This document shows, piece by piece, positions 60,190 to 64,000 of a stretch of DNA of 64,000 bases. The notes under the pieces are model-generated. The model was not told the DNA's origin, did no database searches, and saw nothing but the letters and a program-made list of their open reading frames with translations. Source of the stretch: Peptococcaceae bacterium BRH_c8a (GTDB taxonomy: Bacteria; Bacillota; Desulfotomaculia; Desulfotomaculales; Desulfallaceae); NCBI GenBank assembly GCA_000961575.1, contig LADP01000039.1, positions 88,375 through 152,374 on the forward strand. Reading direction: 5' to 3'. Each line of letters starts with the position of its first letter. The first letter of the stretch is position 1. The position numbers were made by a program, and so were the translations under genes.

Positions 60190-60375
60190 AAAGCATAATT
60201 GCGTAGAACCGCCTCGCCAAAACTACAACCAAGATAGCCAGTGCAAGTAGCTAGAAAGTTCGGCACTAAAAATTAATTCGCCGTCCTACGGAAGAACGAT
60301 AAAACTCTACCGCCCCCCTCAATTACCCGCAAGTTTACATAATACTTATTTTATGAATAGCGCTAAAAAAGGGAA

Positions 60376-60414
60376 GAGGGGCTAAGACCTTTAGGTACAA
60401 GGCCTTAGCCCCTT
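60376..60414. terminator. Terminator-like hairpin
   Basis: AGGGGCTAAGACCTT and AAGGCCTTAGCCCCT pair with one mismatch around a short TAGGTAC loop. Followed by TATTACATTTTTT. Confidence 0.75.
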
Positions 60415-60514
60415 ATTACATTTTTTAACAGTTAACATAATTGGTATTTTCGGTATCGTTTAAATATAGCTTTGATTAAAAAACTTTAAACTAGTTACTT
60501 AATGACAAGCTGTA

Positions 60515-60792
60515 TTATATATCTTCAATCTGCCAGTCAATAGTGGTCCTGCCTGCGATTTAAAAATTCGTTAATCTTAGAGAAAGGTCGGCTGCCGAAA
60601 AACCCTCGTCTGGCAGATAAGGGGCTGGGATGTAAAAGATTCAATTATTTTGTGCTTCTTTTTATTTATAATCTTTAATTTAGTCCTAGCTTTGTTATCC
60701 CAAAGAACAAATACAATGGGTTCAGCCTTATTATTAAGCGACTTAATTATCCTATCTGTAAACTGTTCCCAACCTTTGCCTTTATGAGAGTT
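60515..60792 (-). pseudogene. ung: Uracil-DNA glycosylase (ung) 3' remnant
   Basis: Translating the minus strand from 60792 gives NSHKGKGWEQFTDRIIKSLN, then AEPIVFVLWDNKARTKLKII and KHKIIESFT, a clear match to family-1 Ung, which has NSHKGKGWE and PIVFILWG in its last 95 residues. The catalytic HPSPLS box has decayed to TSQPLI. A frameshift and an in-frame TAA follow, yet the end IDWQIEDI with TAA at 60515 is still readable in the shifted frame. The first 130 residues are absent. A dead gene fragment. Confidence 0.88.
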
Positions 60793-61052
60793 TGGTTCTC
60801 TTTATCGGAGATAGATTAGTGATGAAGTTCGGTACTAAGAATTATTGAACTCGTCTTGGTAGAACTCAAACATTGTTATAGGTCATGGCACTTAGGTTTT
60901 TATCAACTCTGCAATTAATTTTAGTCATTAACGGTAGGGCATAAATAGATAACTTGATTGGCGCAAATTTTAGCCGTTAGTAGAAGTTACATTCTGCCAC
61001 CTGATATAATTAAAGAATCCAGTAGATATCCATTGACATGGAGGAACGCATA

Positions 61053-61640
61053 ATGACAAAGGAATCATGCTCTAACTGCGGCGAAAGCACCTACGGCATG
61101 GTAATGCTAACAGACGGGGTAGACCAAACCAGACTCCTTTGCAATAGATGCCATAATGAAGAAATGGCTGATCTCATGGGTGTTGATAATTACAACGATT
61201 TCAAAGAGACCTACCAGACCAAGGACAGTAGTGGTAAGCTGCGAAATTTCTATATACAGAAGCGCCTATTTCCCCTGGGGGTTAAATGGAATGCTTATGA
61301 AAACAAAAATGGCAAGGTTCTAGAGGAAGGTTATCAATTTCTTATATACGCAAAGCTAGAGGAGAACCCTAAATTTAGCTTGCAAAGACTATTAAATAAA
61401 ATAAATAAAGGTCTGTCGGTTAAATACATCAAGCAAAAGCGTTTCGACGGACAAGTAATGTATACATTACTACATGATAAACTGGTTGGCCGCATTGAGT
61501 GGGATGATGACTTTAACGGGCAGATTCCCAAAGTAATCATTGACGGCAAGGCTTATACTTGGAACCAGGTAGGCAAAATGCTTATGAGCTATGAGGGATG
61601 GAACTTAAAGCTTGAAATAACCGAAGAAGGTGAGGACTAG
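61053..61640 (+). CDS. Zinc-ribbon orphan protein
   Basis: A 195-residue protein; ATG 61053 is chosen behind GGAGG (61040-61044), which overlaps the ATG at 61038. The N-terminal zinc ribbon has CSNCGE and CNRCHNEEMADLM. Then comes a globular domain (FYIQKRLFPLGVKWNAYEN) and a small C-terminal module GRIEWDDDFNGQIPKVIIDG. I do not recognise the family. It lies alone in an accessory region. Confidence 0.75.
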   Translation: MTKESCSNCGESTYGMVMLTDGVDQTRLLCNRCHNEEMADLMGVDNYNDFKETYQTKDSSGKLRNFYIQKRLFPLGVKWNAYENKNGKVLEEGYQFLIYAKLEENPKFSLQRLLNKINKGLSVKYIKQKRFDGQVMYTLLHDKLVGRIEWDDDFNGQIPKVIIDGKAYTWNQVGKMLMSYEGWNLKLEITEEGED

Positions 61641-61966
61641 AGTTAAAATGGAAGTTATTTAGCTTTTAATTTTATCCTAAGATTTTCCCTCTTGAAAAAC
61701 AATTAATGAAACCATTTTAAATCATGTAATTTAAGATAATTACGGGTTAGCACATATTTCCAGATAGAATACTTCTTAAGTAGCTCGCACTAAAAACCTA
61801 GGTATGTAAATGAACGAAGTGTGGTTTCCTTATATATCAATTTTAGGTAACTTTAAGAAGGTGTTTGTGTTTTATATCCAGAAATTAGTTTAAAGTTACA
61901 AGCCACCTAGGTAACAGGTGGCTTCGTCATTTTGTGGCCAGTTAATATTCTTAGGAGGTGTTTAGT
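61641..61966. other. Gap before the MBL-fold gene
   Basis: No gene. AAGCCACCT (61900-61908) pairs with AGGTGGCTT (61916-61924), a 9-bp stem 40 bases before the next start. This may be a leader hairpin or a terminator. I see no clear promoter. Confidence 0.55.
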
Positions 61967-63391
61967 TTGAAAAAAATATTTATATTGCTCCTTGTACTGG
62001 TATTGGCCCTATCACTCTGCGGAACGGCTACTGCCAGTGACATCTCAGTAAAACTCAATGGTTCCCAGCTATCTTTTGACGTTCCGCCTACATTGGATAA
62101 CGGCCGTACGTTGGTGCCTCTAAGGGCAATATTCGAGGCCATTGGCGCCGATGTCAAGTGGGATGGAGACACGCAAACAGTAACAGCAACAAAAGATGGA
62201 ACAGTTGTAGCCTTGACTATAGGCTCCAAAACAGCTTACAAAAATAATGGTCCAGTAGAACTCGATGTTCCTGGCAAGATAATAAATCAAAGAACCCTGG
62301 TGCCGCTTAGATTTGTTGGCGAAGCCTTTGGATCCAACGTTGTATGGGATGGCAACACCCGCACAATTACCATTACATCAGGCTCAGGCTCTGGATCACC
62401 ACCGTCAGACCCGCCTACAAAGAGCAAAATGAAAGCCCACTTTATCGATGTTGGCCAGGGCGATGCTATACTGATCCAGTTCCCGAATGGCAAATCCATG
62501 CTGGTCGATGGTGGCCCCAGGACTGCTGGCGAAAAGCTAGTATCATACCTCAAAAAAGCTGGCATAACGTCCATAGACATAGTAGTGGCTACACACCCGC
62601 ACGAAGATCACATTGGCGGACTTTTAAATGTACTTAATAACTTTCCAGTTAATAAGGTAATTGACTCGGGATATCCACATACAAGCAAGACCTATGAGGA
62701 TTATCTCAGTTTAATTGACCAGAAGGATATCAGCTTTGAAATCGCCCACGCATTTAATTCTATTAATATTGACCCAGGTGTAAAAATCACCATATTGCAC
62801 CCTGGGACAACTATGGCAGACAGTAATAATAATTCAATAGTGCTAAAGCTCCAACACAACCAGGTAGGGTTTCTTTTGACGGGCGACGCAGAAGCAGAGG
62901 CAGAGAAGTACTTAATGGAAAGAACGGATGCCACAACCTTAAAGAGCGACATCTTGAAGGTTGGTCACCACGGAAGTAGAACATCAACTTCGGATGCATT
63001 CTTGAAGAAGGTAAGCCCATCAACATCAATAATCATGCTAGGCGAAGATAACAGTTACGGCCACCCCCACTCAGAAACGATAACTAAACTGGTTAAAATC
63101 GGTTCGGAAGTTTATCAAACAAATGTTAATGGTCATATTGTTGTATTTAGTGATGGAAATAAAGTAAATGTTTTCACCGTTTCGGATAAACCAATAAGCA
63201 GTGATTCAGTCGTAATAGAAGGTGGGGAAGTAACTTTACAGCGTTACGTGGGCAGCATAAAATCGGATAAATACCATTACCCCAGCTGTCGGTACGCACA
63301 GAGTATAAACCCAGAAAACGAAACCTGGTTTAATAGTAAATCCGATGCACAAACTGCGGGCTATGTACCCTGCGGGGTGTGTAAACCATAG
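61967..63391 (+). CDS. Secreted stalk-domain / metallo-beta-lactamase-fold / Ada-type zinc fusion protein
   Basis: A 474-residue protein starting at TTG 61967 (MKKIFILLLVLVLALSLC) behind AGGAGGTG. A signal peptide (1-24) leads to a copper-amine-oxidase-type stalk domain, with two VPLR units (TLVPLRAIFEAIGADVKW and TLVPLRFVGEAFGSNVVW; about 27-145). A metallo-beta-lactamase domain with VVATHPHEDHIGGLLN, LLTGDAEAEAE and VGHHGSRTSTS (about 155-385) resembles the ComEC nuclease-like domain. A C-terminal Ada-like zinc motif (YHYPSCRYAQ...CGVCKP) ends it. Probably acts outside the cell on nucleic acid or phosphoester; this is inferred. Confidence 0.88.
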   Translation: MKKIFILLLVLVLALSLCGTATASDISVKLNGSQLSFDVPPTLDNGRTLVPLRAIFEAIGADVKWDGDTQTVTATKDGTVVALTIGSKTAYKNNGPVELDVPGKIINQRTLVPLRFVGEAFGSNVVWDGNTRTITITSGSGSGSPPSDPPTKSKMKAHFIDVGQGDAILIQFPNGKSMLVDGGPRTAGEKLVSYLKKAGITSIDIVVATHPHEDHIGGLLNVLNNFPVNKVIDSGYPHTSKTYEDYLSLIDQKDISFEIAHAFNSINIDPGVKITILHPGTTMADSNNNSIVLKLQHNQVGFLLTGDAEAEAEKYLMERTDATTLKSDILKVGHHGSRTSTSDAFLKKVSPSTSIIMLGEDNSYGHPHSETITKLVKIGSEVYQTNVNGHIVVFSDGNKVNVFTVSDKPISSDSVVIEGGEVTLQRYVGSIKSDKYHYPSCRYAQSINPENETWFNSKSDAQTAGYVPCGVCKP

Positions 63392-63502
63392 TCTATACAG
63401 CATAGGATGTTACTAACGCCCTATAACGTCCAGTAATAGACGGTGTTAATTGTCCACGAGTTGACGGACTTAGTGACCAAAACCAGCCCGGGGAAGGGAG
63501 AA

Positions 63503-64000
63503 TTATAACAATTCTCCCTGGATAACCAACTTCACCATGTGATCATCAATAATCCGACGGCCATTCTGAGCTCCATAAAGCATGCAATGGGTGCAAACCT
63601 TGTTCACAAGCCTGGCCGCACCGCTGGAATAGCGGAAAATCTCATCAATCGCATTGTCTGAAAAGATATCGTGTTCGGCACCGGCATAAGCCAGGTGCCG
63701 ATTAATATATTCCCCGACCTGGGCCCGATCCAGGTGCGGCAGTTTACATTGTAGGTCGATCCGTTGGCGGATGGCGGCGTACGCTTGAAGCTGGAACTTA
63801 TCCCACAGTTCGCTCTGGCCCACCAAAATCAGTGCCATAGGGCTTTGGGCATCCATTTTAAAGTTCAATAGGAACCGTACCTCTTCTAGCATTTCTTTGT
63901 CCAAAAGATGCGCTTCATCTACGATAACAACCGGTTGCAATTGCTGAATACCGCGCATGAGTTCGACTTCCCGGTGCAACTGACGCTTGGCGTCGCCGCG
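63503..64000 (-). CDS. ExeA/TniB-like AAA ATPase (partial, transposition helper)
   Basis: At least 165 residues, open through the end of the window on the minus strand (upstream codons read RGDAKRQ), so the N-terminus with Walker A is missing. Walker B is PVVIVDEAHLLDKEM. Also seen are ALILVGQSELWDK (sensor 1) and IRQRIDLQCKLPHLD. This is the C-terminal two thirds of a TniB/ExeA-like ATPase that accompanies DDE transposases. The transposase itself should lie beyond 64 kb. Confidence 0.85.
   Translation of the reverse strand, partial: RGDAKRQLHREVELMRGIQQLQPVVIVDEAHLLDKEMLEEVRFLLNFKMDAQSPMALILVGQSELWDKFQLQAYAAIRQRIDLQCKLPHLDRAQVGEYINRHLAYAGAEHDIFSDNAIDEIFRYSSGAARLVNKVCTHCMLYGAQNGRRIIDDHMVKLVIQGELL

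Larger units (their letters stand above)
60190..61052. other. Non-coding, decayed border region
   Basis: No intact gene. It holds a terminator-like hairpin (60376-60414), an ung remnant on the minus strand (60515-60792), and two related 20-base words AGTTCGG(C/T)ACTAA at 60257 and 60826. The rest is AT-rich, with stops in all frames. Confidence 0.7.

Noticed and set aside
60190..60375. Short hydrophobic minus-strand frame ending at about 60195
   Set aside because: Only about 20 codons are open and no start is available, so it cannot be supported as a gene.
1..64000. Hidden defence island or prophage
   Set aside because: All strong genes fit motility, housekeeping or a single partial transposition gene. 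No nuclease-helicase, toxin-antitoxin or phage structural module was recognised.

Overview
The window is about 64 kb of a low-to-mid GC (roughly half GC by eye) Gram-positive bacterium of the Clostridia/Peptococcia type, most like the Desulfotomaculum/Pelotomaculum group. The reasons are a flagellar gene set without P- and L-ring genes, the Gram-positive switch protein FliY, CheC and CheD, a FliW-CsrA pair, FlaG, YlxH-type FlhG, and frequent TTG/GTG starts behind strong AGGAGG sites. The species assignment is inference; I could not run a search.

Layout. 1-45.5 kb is one nearly continuous plus-strand motility supercluster. It starts with the end of a FapA/DUF342 gene, motB-motA, cheW-cheA-cheB and flgM. 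The late genes follow: flgN, flgK, flgL, fliW, csrA, flagellin, a chemoreceptor, fliD, fliS, a FliT-like gene and flaG. A sigma-A promoter and a cyclic di-GMP-I riboswitch with an intrinsic terminator then stand before the basal-body/export operon flgB-flgC-fliE-F-G-H-I-J-K-flgD-(TIGR02530)-flgE paralogue-flgE-fliL-fliN-O-P-Q-R-flhB-flhA-flhF-flhG-pilZ-sigD-flgF-flgG-cheD-R-C-Y-fliM-fliY, which ends at a strong terminator at 45.5 kb.

45.6-60 kb is mixed housekeeping and accessory sequence: DUF1015, a zinc-ribbon membrane protein, tRNA-Trp with its own promoter and terminator, ddl, a GalT-like transferase, a UPF0182 membrane protein, a 50-residue membrane protein, a hydrolase, phosphofructokinase, a ComFB-family protein, a radical SAM protein, a GT4 glycosyltransferase and a UPF0316 protein. 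60-64 kb is a decayed border. It has a 30-bp perfect inverted repeat, terminators, a broken uracil-DNA glycosylase remnant on the minus strand, a zinc-ribbon orphan, a secreted metallo-beta-lactamase-fold fusion and a partial ExeA/TniB-like transposition ATPase running off the end.

How it works together. Sigma-28 (SigD), held by FlgM, should fire the promoters seen before flagellin and fliD. FliW-CsrA should tune flagellin translation through a near-consensus CsrA site in the flagellin leader. Cyclic di-GMP appears to enter at three levels: the riboswitch before flgB, a YcgR-type PilZ protein in the operon, and a ComFB-family protein at 56 kb. Chemotaxis is split into a cheW-A-B block at the front and a cheD-R-C-Y block at the back.

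Several dispersed hairpin repeat families sit in the intergenic gaps. I found no CRISPR array, prophage or obvious defence system. The most notable signals are regulatory: the riboswitch/terminator pair, the CsrA site, and hairpins overlapping ribosome binding sites. The ung remnant and the repeat families come next.
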